From Epiperipatus broadwayi (Eukaryota > Onychophora > Udeonychophora > Euonychophora > Peripatidae): a stretch of 64,000 nucleotides of DNA. The DNA is taken from contig JAQFVV010006274.1 of NCBI GenBank assembly GCA_028023455.1, positions 5,024,001-5,088,000 of the forward strand. Reading direction: 5' to 3'. Below are positions 13,103 through 22,287 of this stretch, in pieces. Each line of letters starts with the position of its first letter. Positions within the stretch are counted from its first letter, which is position 1. The translations under genes were made by a program, and so were the position numbers. Below the pieces are notes generated by a model that saw only the letters and a list, made by a program, of their open reading frames with translations, was not told the origin of the DNA and did not search any database.

Positions 13103-13240
13103 AAAATGAAGTGATTAGTCTAGCGTTGTTAGCCGAGAGGTCAGCGCAGCCACCTTGCAAGCAAGTAATTGGTTGCAGACAGTTGTGGGTTCGCCTCCCG
13201 TTGATGCTATGACATATGAGAAAAAAAAAATGAAGTGATT
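13103..13240 (+). mobile_element. tRNA-derived retroposon with 14-bp TSD
   Basis: AAAATGAAGTGATT occurs at 13103-13116 and 13227-13240, bracketing about 110 bp. The insert has a pol III A-box (TAGCCGAGAGG, 13130-13140) and a B-box (GGGTTCGCCTC, 13187-13197). Their 46-base spacing fits a class II (Leu/Ser-type) tRNA with a long variable arm. The outer AGCGTTG and TGATGCT can pair as an acceptor stem if wobble pairs are allowed. The insert ends in an A-run before the duplication. This is retroposition by a LINE machinery, giving either a very short SINE or a tRNA retropseudogene. Confidence 0.75.
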
Positions 13241-13569
13241 TAAAAAAAAAAGCTATTGATACTACTTATTGGTTTACTAATGAACAATTGCCAAATAACT
13301 ATTAAAGTTAAAATAGACATTGTTGTTCCATTAAAAAGATTGAAAAGGTAATAATAACAAGACATTTAAAAATGTAATTAATAATTTTTTTAAAAAAAAG
13401 TCATTCATTTTAAACCATGACTTAAAGTACGATTTAAACTAGCAAACTGTACTGTTAATAAACATTTTTTTCACAGTTTTCATGCAGGGGTGAATATATC
13501 AATTTAAAATAAAAACAAATATATCTGAATCATAAAATATAATAATTATGTGATGACAATTATAAGTGA
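13241..13569. other. AT-rich spacer
   Basis: Nothing recognised apart from A/T homopolymer runs. Confidence 0.4.
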
Positions 13570-13591
13570 TATATATATATATCTAGAAAGA

Positions 13592-13646
13592 GGACGCTCT
13601 GAGGAAGGTACTTGATATTGTACTGAAACGTCAGCATTTAGCTTTT
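13592..13646 (+). repeat. Retroelement-tail-like motif with CTGAGGA/GAAAC core
   Basis: The order is CTGAGGA, a 5-bp stem (GGTAC pairing with GTACT, one G-U) closing a TTGATATT loop, then GAAACGTC. This resembles the conserved core of hammerhead ribozymes and the short 3' motifs of some Penelope-like and SINE tails. The first stem is missing, so I do not call a ribozyme. It probably marks the 3' end of a degraded retroelement. Confidence 0.3.
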
Positions 13647-14519
13647 TCACTACACGGAATATCCCTCAAATAGTAATAATAATATGACACATATATATAT
13701 AGTCTAATAATTGATGAAAAAAAATTATCCTTTAAAAAAAATAAAGTAAGGTAACTATTAAAATAAATAGAAACTAAAAATGAACAGATGGATATTTTGA
13801 CAAAAAGAATACAATTAATATAAAGCAAGGTTAATCACACATGATTATCAATAAAATGATATCTTTGATTACAATGAGATCTATAGTCTTGGGTTGGCTA
13901 TACATCAATTAGAATAAATGGCTCAAAAATATTATTCTATTATATAGTTTATGTTAAAATTGCACTTTTGCAAAGTGAAATAAAATAATGAAATGCATAT
14001 AAAGATTACTGGAGATTCTCATGGCAAAGTTTCTTAAATTAATTTTGTTTTAAAATAGAAACTGTTTCTTTGGAATAAAGTTTACAGAAATCATAAAAAG
14101 CAAAAGATATAATGTGTTTCAAAAACAGAATTGGAATTAATTGTAATGGTAATGGATTAGCAATATGCAGAAATGACTAACTAGATCTAGTAATACATTT
14201 TGAATATATATATATATTTATTTATTAGAAAGAAAACAATATAAATATATTAAATTAATAATTAATGAAACATTGGTATAAATACAATTTTTAAACAAGA
14301 TATATAAAGGGAAATATATAAAGACAAAATTATTTATATTGTAAATGAATTATGGGTTGTAAAAAATGGTTATGTAGGAATATAAACAAGAAAATATTTA
14401 TAAATATTACATATTAAGGGGTATAAAAAATTAGTATAATATTTACATATAAAACAGTATAACATAAATTGGTAAATGAGATTTACATAATAATAGTAAT
14501 AAAAGTTCAAGGGTATAAA
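13647..14519. other. AT-rich spacer
   Basis: No feature recognised. It is made of short AT repeats, and possible divergent LINE sequence becomes visible only from about 14520. Confidence 0.4.
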
Positions 14520-14644
14520 AGTATATATAAATAAAAAAGTTGCAGTGGTTATAGATATAGTTAGCTTGAATAATATGTAATAGAGGGAGCTAAGATAGGC
14601 ATATAGGAGATGATTTATTTGTCCATAATGTTATCACAAACACA

Positions 14645-16222
14645 TAAATAAATAATCAATCAAACAAGATTGAAATAAACAACTATTAATAATGATAATT
14701 AAATGTTTATCAAACCGGCTTTCATCTCCATTGAGACATTCTCAAGATATTATAGTAATGATTCACATAACCAATTAACAATATTCACTCCATCTACTGG
14801 ACACTATTTACATTACATTTCCTTTAAACATGTATCAGTATATTATAAATAAATAAATAAAACAAATTTAATATACTGTATTATACATCTAAAATTTTTT
14901 TTACAATATTTCCCCCCAAAATAATAATTAAATATATATTTTACATCTCTTAAAAATAAAAATAATAAAATAAATAAATAAATTAGTATTTACATATTTA
15001 CAGCCATTTCCTATATTTCCAATTGTTTAATAATGTCCATTTCCCACCCAATTTAGCTGGACCTTTTACTATATTTACACATTTGTCCAAGTTTTCTTGA
15101 ATATATAATGTTTCATAATATATTCTTTTATGATAATTCTTCACATATTTAATAACACTTATATTTTCCACACACTTCATTTTATGCATTGTATCTAAAT
15201 AATGCAAATATGGCCCTGACCTCATATCTTTTCTATTAATTGCTCGATCATGTTCCTTACCTCTCTCATTTGCTGTTCTCCCTGCCTGTCCTATATATAT
15301 TTTATTGCATTTTCCACAGCTAATTTTATACACCAGCCCCCTCCCCCCCCATACTACTAACATCATTAACTCTTTTGCATTATTAAACCATTTACTCAAG
15401 GACTTATTATTCTTCCAAGCTATTTTTACATTATTCGCCAATTTGTTTTTTATTAATCTTTTATACACTTTTTCTGAATATGGAATAGACATCCATTTAC
15501 TATCCCTATACCTATTATCATCATTTACTTTATCTACCTTACCATCAAAAATTTGTCTGATTTCCTTCTCTTTGTACACTATTTTTACATAATTATTTTT
15601 AATTTTTAATTTCTGTTTATATGCCTTTGTTTTATCTAATGTTAATCTATCATTCTTTACTTTAAATCCCTTTAAAACTCCCATTTTCTGGCACCATGGC
15701 TGATAAGTAGTTGGATCAATCAACCCTCTGGTCTTTTCATCTTTAATATAATGTTCAACAACTATCTCATTCATTATGCATCTTCTTAAAAAAATGTCTA
15801 AATACTTTAATCCATTTTCTTCTTTCTCCATTGTAAATCTAATATTATACTTATTCTCATTCAACACATAAATTTTTTTACTAATACTTCTACTATTTCC
15901 TACACTAACAATATCATCCACATATCTACAATATTCTTTAATCTCATTAGTACTTATAACTCTATCAATTATACTCTCCTCAATACTAGTTACTAACACT
16001 GATGATAAAATTCCATTAACTGAACATCCCATTACCCTCCTTTGCCTATACTCCAAAACTATTCCTTATATTTAAAATATAATGCCTCATCTATTATTAA
16101 TAATGATTCATAAATAGTATTCATCCATTCTTCTGATAAAACATTATCTATTTTTAATTTTTCTATAACAATATTAATACTATCCTTTCTAGGCACACTT
16201 TCATACATCTTTTCAATATCAA
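14645..16222 (-). mobile_element. Penelope-like element, minus arm of head-to-head pair
   Basis: The arm is 5'-truncated inside the reverse transcriptase at about 16222, where it joins the plus arm head to head. Its 3' end at about 14645 corresponds to the 3' end of the plus arm at about 18856. The 3' region carries TTGAGAATGTCTCAA, a 6-bp-stem hairpin followed by ATGAAAGCCGG; the plus arm has TTGAGAAGGTCTCAA. This arm lacks the 308-bp insert present in the plus arm, so it serves as an empty site. Confidence 0.8.
14998..16222 (-). pseudogene. Penelope-like RT with GIY-YIG domain (partial)
   Basis: It starts mid-palm with DIEKMYESVPRKDS. A stop and a frameshift near 16056 precede GCSVNGILSSVLVTSIEE. 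RYVDDIVSVG (about 15907-15935) carries the YVDD catalytic motif. LKYLDIFLRR, TTYQPWCQKMG and KMSIPYSEKVYKRL-type linker motifs follow. The C-terminal domain VYKISCGKCNKIYIGQ then AGRTANERGKEHDRAI (about 15240-15345) is a GIY-YIG nuclease with the preceding Cys pair typical of Penelope-like elements. The frame from codon LEYRQRR (opening with TTG, not ATG) to the stop at 14998 is intact for about 350 codons. Known family role: nicking and priming of element RNA at chromosomal sites. Confidence 0.9.
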
Positions 16223-18190
16223 GTGAATCAAAGTCGAATGAAGAAAAGGATAATGTTAATAAAGTAAATAATTGGAATGAAGAAGATAATTTCATAAATT
16301 TGTCAAATAGTAATTTTGATAATGAACAGTCAAGGATTTTAAATAAAGGAGTTAAATATATTCCCTTTGTAAATAAAGATGTTCAACAGGAAACTATAGT
16401 TTGTGTGAAAACAGCAAATATAAATAATGACTTAAAGATTGACTTACAATCAAAAATTAATAGTGTTATAAATAAAAGTGTGAAGTATAATGGAAAAGAA
16501 TGGAAGGAGAAGTGTGTTATAAAACAAATTATTGATAAAGCAAGAACTGAAAAATTAATAATTACAAGTGAGGATAAAGGTTCAAGGTTTGTGATTTTAA
16601 ATGAATCAGACTATGAAAGGAAAATATATCAAGATATGGATAAACAAGGCTATAACAAATTAAGCAAGGAGCCTAGTAAAGGAATAAAAACAAGATATAG
16701 TGTTGTTAAACTATATAAAAATGAAAGGGTTAATTAGTGAGAAGGAATATAAGAATTTATATCCATCATGATTTGAACATCCATGTATGTTTGGAAAGGC
16801 TCATAAAGAAAGTATGCCAGTAAGAGTAATTTTGGATTTTAGTAATTATATACTTAAAGATTTATGTGAAATAGTGTATACGAAAATTGTAGAAACAATA
16901 GGATTTGGAAAATATTATATTAAGAATTCTGAAGAAATTGTTAACAGGTTAAATAATATCAAGTTGAATAGAAATGGAATGATAGAACCATTTGATATTG
17001 AAAAGATGTATCAAAGTGTGCCAAGAAAGGATAGTATTGATATTGTTATAGAAAAATTAAATATAAGTAATGTTTTATCAGAAGAATGGATGAATACTAT
17101 TTATGAAGCATTATTAATAATAGATGAGGCATTATATTTTAAATATAAGGAAGAGTTTTGAAGTATAGACAAAGGATGGGCAATGGGATGTTCAGTTTGT
17201 GGAATTTTATCATCAGTGTTAGTAAGTAGTATTGAGGAGAGTATAATTGATAGAGTTATAAGTACTAATGAGATTAAAGAATATTGCAGATATGTGGATG
17301 ATATTATTGTTGTAGGAAATAGTAGCAGTATTAGTAAAAATTTTAATGTGTTGAATGAGAATAAGTATAATATTAGATTTACAATGGAGAAAGAAGAAAA
17401 TGGATTAAAGTATTTAGACATTTTTTTAAGAAGAGGGATAATGAATGAGATAGTTGTTGAACATTATATTAAAGATGAAAAGACCAGAGGGTTTATTGAT
17501 CCAACTTTTTATCAGCCATGGTGCCAGAAAATGGGAGTTTTAAAGGAATTTAAAGAAAAGAATGATAGATTAACATTAGATAAAACAAAGGCATATAAAC
17601 AGAAATTAAAAATAATTATGTAAAAATAGGGTACAAAGAGAAGGAATTCAGATGAATTTTTGATGGTAAGGTAATAAAGTAAATGAGGATAATAGGAATA
17701 GGTATAGTAAATGGATGTCTATTCCATATTCAGAAAAAGTGTATAAAAGATTAATGAAAGACAAATTGGCGAATAATGTAAAAATAGCTTGGAAGAATAA
17801 TAAGTCCTTGGGTAAATGGTTAAATAATGCAAAAGAGTTAAATGATGTTAGTAGTATGGGGGAGGGCTGGTTATAAAATTAGCTGTGGAAAATGCAATAA
17901 AATATATATAGGACAGACAGGGAGAACAGCAAGTGAGAGAGATAAGGAACATGATCGAGCAATTAATAGAGAAGATATGAGGTCAAAGCCATATTTGCAT
18001 TATTTGGATACAGGGAATAAAATGAAGTGTGAGGAAAATATGTATTATTAAATATGTGAAGAATTACCATAAAAAAATATATTATGAAACATTATATATT
18101 CAAGAAAACTTGGACAAATGTGTAAATATAGTAAAAGGTCCAGCTAAATTGGGTGGGAAATGGGCTTTATTAAACAATTGGAAAGTGTAG
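16223..18190 (+). pseudogene. Penelope-like RT/GIY-YIG polyprotein (broken)
   Basis: The N-terminal part (16240-16737) reads INLSNSNFDNEQSRILNKGV and SVKYNGKEWKEKC, and ends at a stop at 16735. The RT resumes with FGKAHKESMPVRVILDFSN (16787), FDIEKMYQSVPRKDS, then a TGA at 17159 inside EEF-SIDKGWAMGCSV. RYVDDIIVVGN is at about 17290. The frame is lost at about 17620 and recovers at 17842 with YKISCGKCNKIYIGQTGRTA (GIY-YIG). The end, GPAKLGGKWALLNNW, is near 18180. The start is not certain because the junction with the minus arm lies immediately upstream. Same protein family as the minus arm, with more damage. Confidence 0.88.
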
Positions 18191-18248
18191 GAAATGGTTC
18201 TAAATATGTAAATACTAATTTATTTATTTATTTTATTATTTTTAAAAG

Positions 18249-18582
18249 ATGTAAAATATATAAACAGTGAGGATTGCCAATTCCTCTACAAGCTTTATGA
18301 TAAATGCTTAGCCAGAGCCAGCACTTAAAATGTCAGGAACCCCTCCCCAAACCCCTGACCATAGTTTCGTGCTTTGGCACTCCTCAGAGAGGTGTCAGGG
18401 TAGGTTCAGACACTAGATCTAAAAATACCAACCCAAAGCCAAGCACTTATCTAAAAGTTATCTATTGAGTGGAAAATCAGAAATTTTCAGACATCTACAT
18501 GTCTTCAAACCCAGCTATCCAACTTAAATATGTGATCTATGAATTGGATCTATGCCTCTTATTTTGACTATGTAAAATATAT
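18249..18582. mobile_element. 308-bp insertion with 13-bp TSD in the Penelope arm
   Basis: ATGTAAAATATAT at 18249-18261 and 18570-18582 flanks a 308-bp segment. The other Penelope arm has the uninterrupted sequence at about 14935-14947 (minus strand), which proves the insertion. The segment is less AT-rich than its surroundings. It has no poly-A tail, no pol III boxes and no terminal inverted repeat. It contains a CCCTGAC...GTCAGGG stem (about 18353-18400). The family is not recognised. Confidence 0.8.
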
Positions 18583-18869
18583 ATTTAATTATTATTTTTG
18601 GGGAAATATTGTAAAAATTTTTTTAGATGTATAATATATTAAATTTATTTATTTATAATATACTGATACATGTTTAAAGGAAATGTAATGTAAATAGTGT
18701 CCAGTAGATGGAGAGAATATTGTTAATTGGTTATGTGAATCATTACTATAATATCTTGAGAAGGTCTCAATGAAGATGAAAGCCGGTTTGATAAACATTT
18801 AATTATACTTATTAATAATTGTTTATTTCAATCTCGTTTGATTGATTATTTATTTACACAACTTATGAA

Positions 18870-20358
18870 TATGAGTAGAAATTCATGTAAACAGTTATAT
18901 ATGAGTTTTATAGATATAAAGAAGGCTTATGATAAATAGAAATAGATTATGGATAAGTTTAGCAAATTTGGGAATGGATGAAGCTTTAGTGGATATTATT
19001 AAGAAATTATATGAAAATAATTACTATATATATCAATTAGGGAATATAGAATCAGTTAAAGTTAAAAATGGGGTGGGACAAAGGCAAAGATGACCTATGT
19101 CACGTATTTTGTTTGTGTTGTATTTGAGTAAAATGGAAAAAGCAATAGAGATACTGTTAATAGGTAGTAAGGGAGTATATATTTTGTCAGGTCTTTTGTT
19201 TGCGGATGATATATTTTTGTGTGCAGAAAAAAGAGAAGATTCGGAAGTTATGCTGAGAACATGTGCAAGGGTGGGTAAAGAGATGGGGATGAAATTTAGT
19301 GAAGAAAAATCAAATATAATGATGGTTAATACTGGGAAAAGAGAAGATGTAGAATTTTTATTGGGAGGTATTAAGTTAAGTGTGGTGAAGAGATATAGTT
19401 ATTTGGGAATTATTTTAAGTAATCAGAAAAATTATTGGGATGATGGGAGAAAAAATTGATTAATGAAGCAAAGAAAAGAAAAACATTGATAAAAAAATTA
19501 ACAGTGTTTTCATATAATAAATATGATGTAGCTAGAATTATATGGAAGAGAATTGCAGTAACAGGGTTAACATATGGTAATGATGCATCATGTGTTAGTA
19601 AAGGGGTATTAAATTACTTAGAAAAAGTTCAAAGGGAAGTAGGAAGACATGCATTGGATGCAGATGTATGGACAGCAAGGGAGGCAACTCAAGGAAAAAT
19701 GGGATGGTCAAGTTTTCATATGAGAGATGCAAAAAGTAAAATGAAAATGTTTGGTAGATTGCAGTTTATGGATAATAAAAGAATAGTCAAAATAGTATTT
19801 AATTGGGTTATGAGTAAAGGGCAGGTAACAAGATGGGTGAGAAAGGTAATGCGGTATGCAAAAGATTTGGATAAAGAATTCATATCAGTATATTTGTACA
19901 AAAGATGGGATGATTGTGTTAGGAAGATTGTTGAGTGTTATAGTGGCAAGGAATGGGATAAAATAGATTTATTAATAAAGAATAGGGAGTTAGAGAGACG
20001 GAGAAGTAGTATGGAGAGTAAAAAGAGTTTAAATATATATAGAAATAAACAGAATATTAAGAGCGAGTTAATATACGATAATAGTAAGGAAAGTAGTTTA
20101 TTGTTTAAGGCTCGAAAGGGATCTTTAGCAACAAGAAAATATACATGTAAGTGAAAAAATATGGGTGATTTAGTCTGTAAATTATGTAAGGAAGGAATAG
20201 AAAATATTAGGCATCTGTTAATTAAATGTAAATGCTTGAAAACAGAAAGATCACATATAATGAAGTTATGGAGGAATAAATATGAAAAAAGTGATTATAC
20301 AGAAAGTGGATTTTGGTTTTTATGCTGGGTTTGGGAAAAGATAAGGGGGATTTAGATA
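18870..20358 (+). pseudogene. LINE L-A reverse transcriptase C-terminal half (broken)
   Basis: It begins with QLYMSFIDIKKAYDK then a stop (18937); copy 2 reads QLYMSFIDIEKAYDKVNKNR. It continues NLGMDEALVDIIKK, then VYILSGLLFADDIFLCAEK (FADD catalytic motif, about 19185), RYSYLGIILSNQKNYWDDG, and a frame change at about 19456. GLTYGNDASCVSKGVLNYLE and VQREVGRHALDADVW follow. The C-terminal CKLCKEGIENIRHLLIKCKC (20170-20235) is the C-x2-C-x7-H-x4-C knuckle found at the end of many LINE ORF2 proteins. Reverse transcriptase for target-primed integration, now inactive. I cannot assign a clade; an I/Ingi/Vingi-type relationship is possible. Confidence 0.8.
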
Positions 20359-20559
20359 TAAAAGCTATATAGTTGACAAAGATTATGCTGTGGAAATGGG
20401 ATGGAGCAGAATACAGAAAAACTTAGACTGGGGAATGAAAAATAAAGCGTCTAACAGGTTTCTCTGGGCATAATTGTTGAGAGATTCTTGACTCCATTTA
20501 AGGAGAAGCTACAGTACATCACATCACATCACCATATAACATCAAATGGGAAAAGTACT

Positions 20560-22287
20560 TAGAAAAGAAAAAGTTGGTTAAAATAGATAATTATAGAGAA
20601 TGAAATTGAATAGTAAATTGTTGGAGGATATTAATAAAAGTGGAAGAGATGGGAGTAAAAAATTCTGGAATTACATTAAAAGGAGAAATGTAGGGGAGAG
20701 TTAGTATTACTAGATGATGAGGAATAGATTGTAGCTCTAGAGAAAAACTAGAGAGAATCTTAAATAGATATGTAATTCATATAGAAAAGATGTCAGATAT
20801 GAAGGACAGAATGATAGAAAACATGAAAGCATATAGTAATGGGAATATTAGTTTTACAAAAAATGAACTGAATGAGGCAGGGAAGAAATTGAAAAGGCAA
20901 GAGGTTTAGATGGAAGAGCAGCAGAGATAGTAATGAATTTAAGGAATAGGACAAAAGTAAAGCTATTATCATGTTTTAATAAGATGGCACAGAAGAGTTT
21001 ATTCGGGTAGTTGGAGTAATACAAGAATAAGATTATTATTTAAAGGAAAGGGTAAGGATCATAAAAAGTTAAACAATTATAGACCGATAGCAGCAAAATC
21101 AGTTTCATATAAAGTTTTCACGTATATGATGGCTGGAAGAGTTGCAAAATGGATGAAAGAAAATAATGTAGAGAGGGAAATGCAAGGAAGTTTTAGATCA
21201 CACAGGCTTATAGGAGATAGTTTATTTGTAGTTACACAACTTACGGATATGAGTAGGAATTCAGCTAGACAGTTATATATGAGTTTTATAGATATAGAGA
21301 AGGCATATGATAAAGTAAATAAAAATAGAGTATGGGTAAGTTTAGTAAATTTGGGAATGGATGAAGCTTTAGTGGATATTATTAAAAAAATATATGAAAA
21401 TAATTACTATACATATCAATTAGGGGATACAGAATCAGTTAAAGTTAAAAATGGGGTAGGACTAAGGCAAGGATGGCCTATGTTACCTATTTTGTTTTGT
21501 TTTTTTGTATTTGACTGAAATGGAGAAAGCAATAGAAAGACTAAGAAAAGGGATAGAGATACCGTTAAGAGGTGGCAAGGGAGTATATACTTTGTTGGGT
21601 CTTTTTTTGCAGATGATGTCTTTTTGTGTGCAGATAGAAGAGAAGATAGGGAAGTTATGCTGAGGACATGCACAAGGATGGATAAAGAGTTGGGGATTAA
21701 ATTTAGTGAAGAAAATCAAATATAATGTTGGTTAATACTGTGGAAAAAGACATAATTTTTATTGGGGGATATAAAGCTAAGTGTGGTGAATAGATATAGT
21801 TCAAATTTGGGAATAATCTTAAGTAATCAGGAAAATTGCTTAGACGAATGAAAGAAAAAATTGATAAATGAAGCAAAGAAAAAAAGGGATTGATAAAGAA
21901 GTAACAGTGTTTTCATATAATAAATATGATGTAGCTAGAATTGTATGGAAGAGAGTTACAGTAGCAGGGTTAACATATGGTAATGATGTGTTAGTAAAGG
22001 TGTATTAGATTATTTAGAAAAAGTACAAAGGGAAGTAGGAAGACATGCATTAAATGTGGATATGTGGACAGTAAAGAAGGCAATTTAAAAAAAAATGGGA
22101 TAGTCAAGTTTTTATATGAGAGATGCAAAAAGCAAAATGAAAATGTTTGGTAGGTTGCAGTTTATGGATAATAAAAGAATAGCCAAAATAGTATTTAATT
22201 GGGTTATGAATAAAGGGTAGGCAACAAGATGGGCGAGAAAGATAATGCGGTATGCAGAGGCTTTGGATAATGAATTTATATCAGTAT
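20560..22287 (+). pseudogene. LINE L-A ORF2, copy 2, first segment
   Basis: It opens in the linker (KFWNYIKRRN about 20660) and has NYRPIAAKSVSYKVF (about 21078), MQGSFRSHRLIGDSLFVVTQ, and MSFIDIEKAYDKVNKNRVW (first catalytic Asp, about 21283-21330). GVGLRQGWPMLPILF follows (about 21450), then a frameshift near 21500. The FADD-type motif is near 21605 as FFADDVFLCADRRED in a shifted frame. The thumb region continues with several shifts to DNEFISV at the insertion point. This copy supplies the N-terminal half missing from copy 1. Confidence 0.8.

Larger units (their letters stand above)
16223..18856 (+). mobile_element. Penelope-like element, plus arm of head-to-head pair
   Basis: The arm includes the N-terminal region missing from the minus arm and ends in the same 3' sequence. 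It has a TTGAGAAGGTCTCAA hairpin at about 18761-18775 and a shared terminus near GATTATTTATTTA. A 308-bp insert lies in its 3' untranslated region (18262-18569). The two arms make a palindrome of roughly 1.6 kb per side around an asymmetric centre. Confidence 0.8.
14520..20537 (+). mobile_element. LINE family L-A, copy 1 (interrupted by Penelope pair)
   Basis: The body is 18857-20537. A short 5' piece at about 14520-14644 matches LINE copy 2 (best block GGC-TATAGGAGAT--TTTATTTGT at 14603-14632). Between them sits the Penelope-like pair 14645-18856. The flanks TTATCACAA (left) and TTACACAAC (right) both resemble the single TTACACAAC of copy 2, consistent with a target-site duplication. The 3' end is a TCACA-rich tail (CATCACATCACATCAC). 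Copy 2 of the same family starts immediately afterwards. Confidence 0.65.

Noticed and set aside
13117-13226. Functional tRNA gene
   Set aside because: The boxes are present, but target-site duplications, an A-run and a poorly paired anticodon region mark a retroposed copy.
13592-13646. True hammerhead ribozyme
   Set aside because: Stem I is absent and the core has an extra base; kept only as a tail-like motif.
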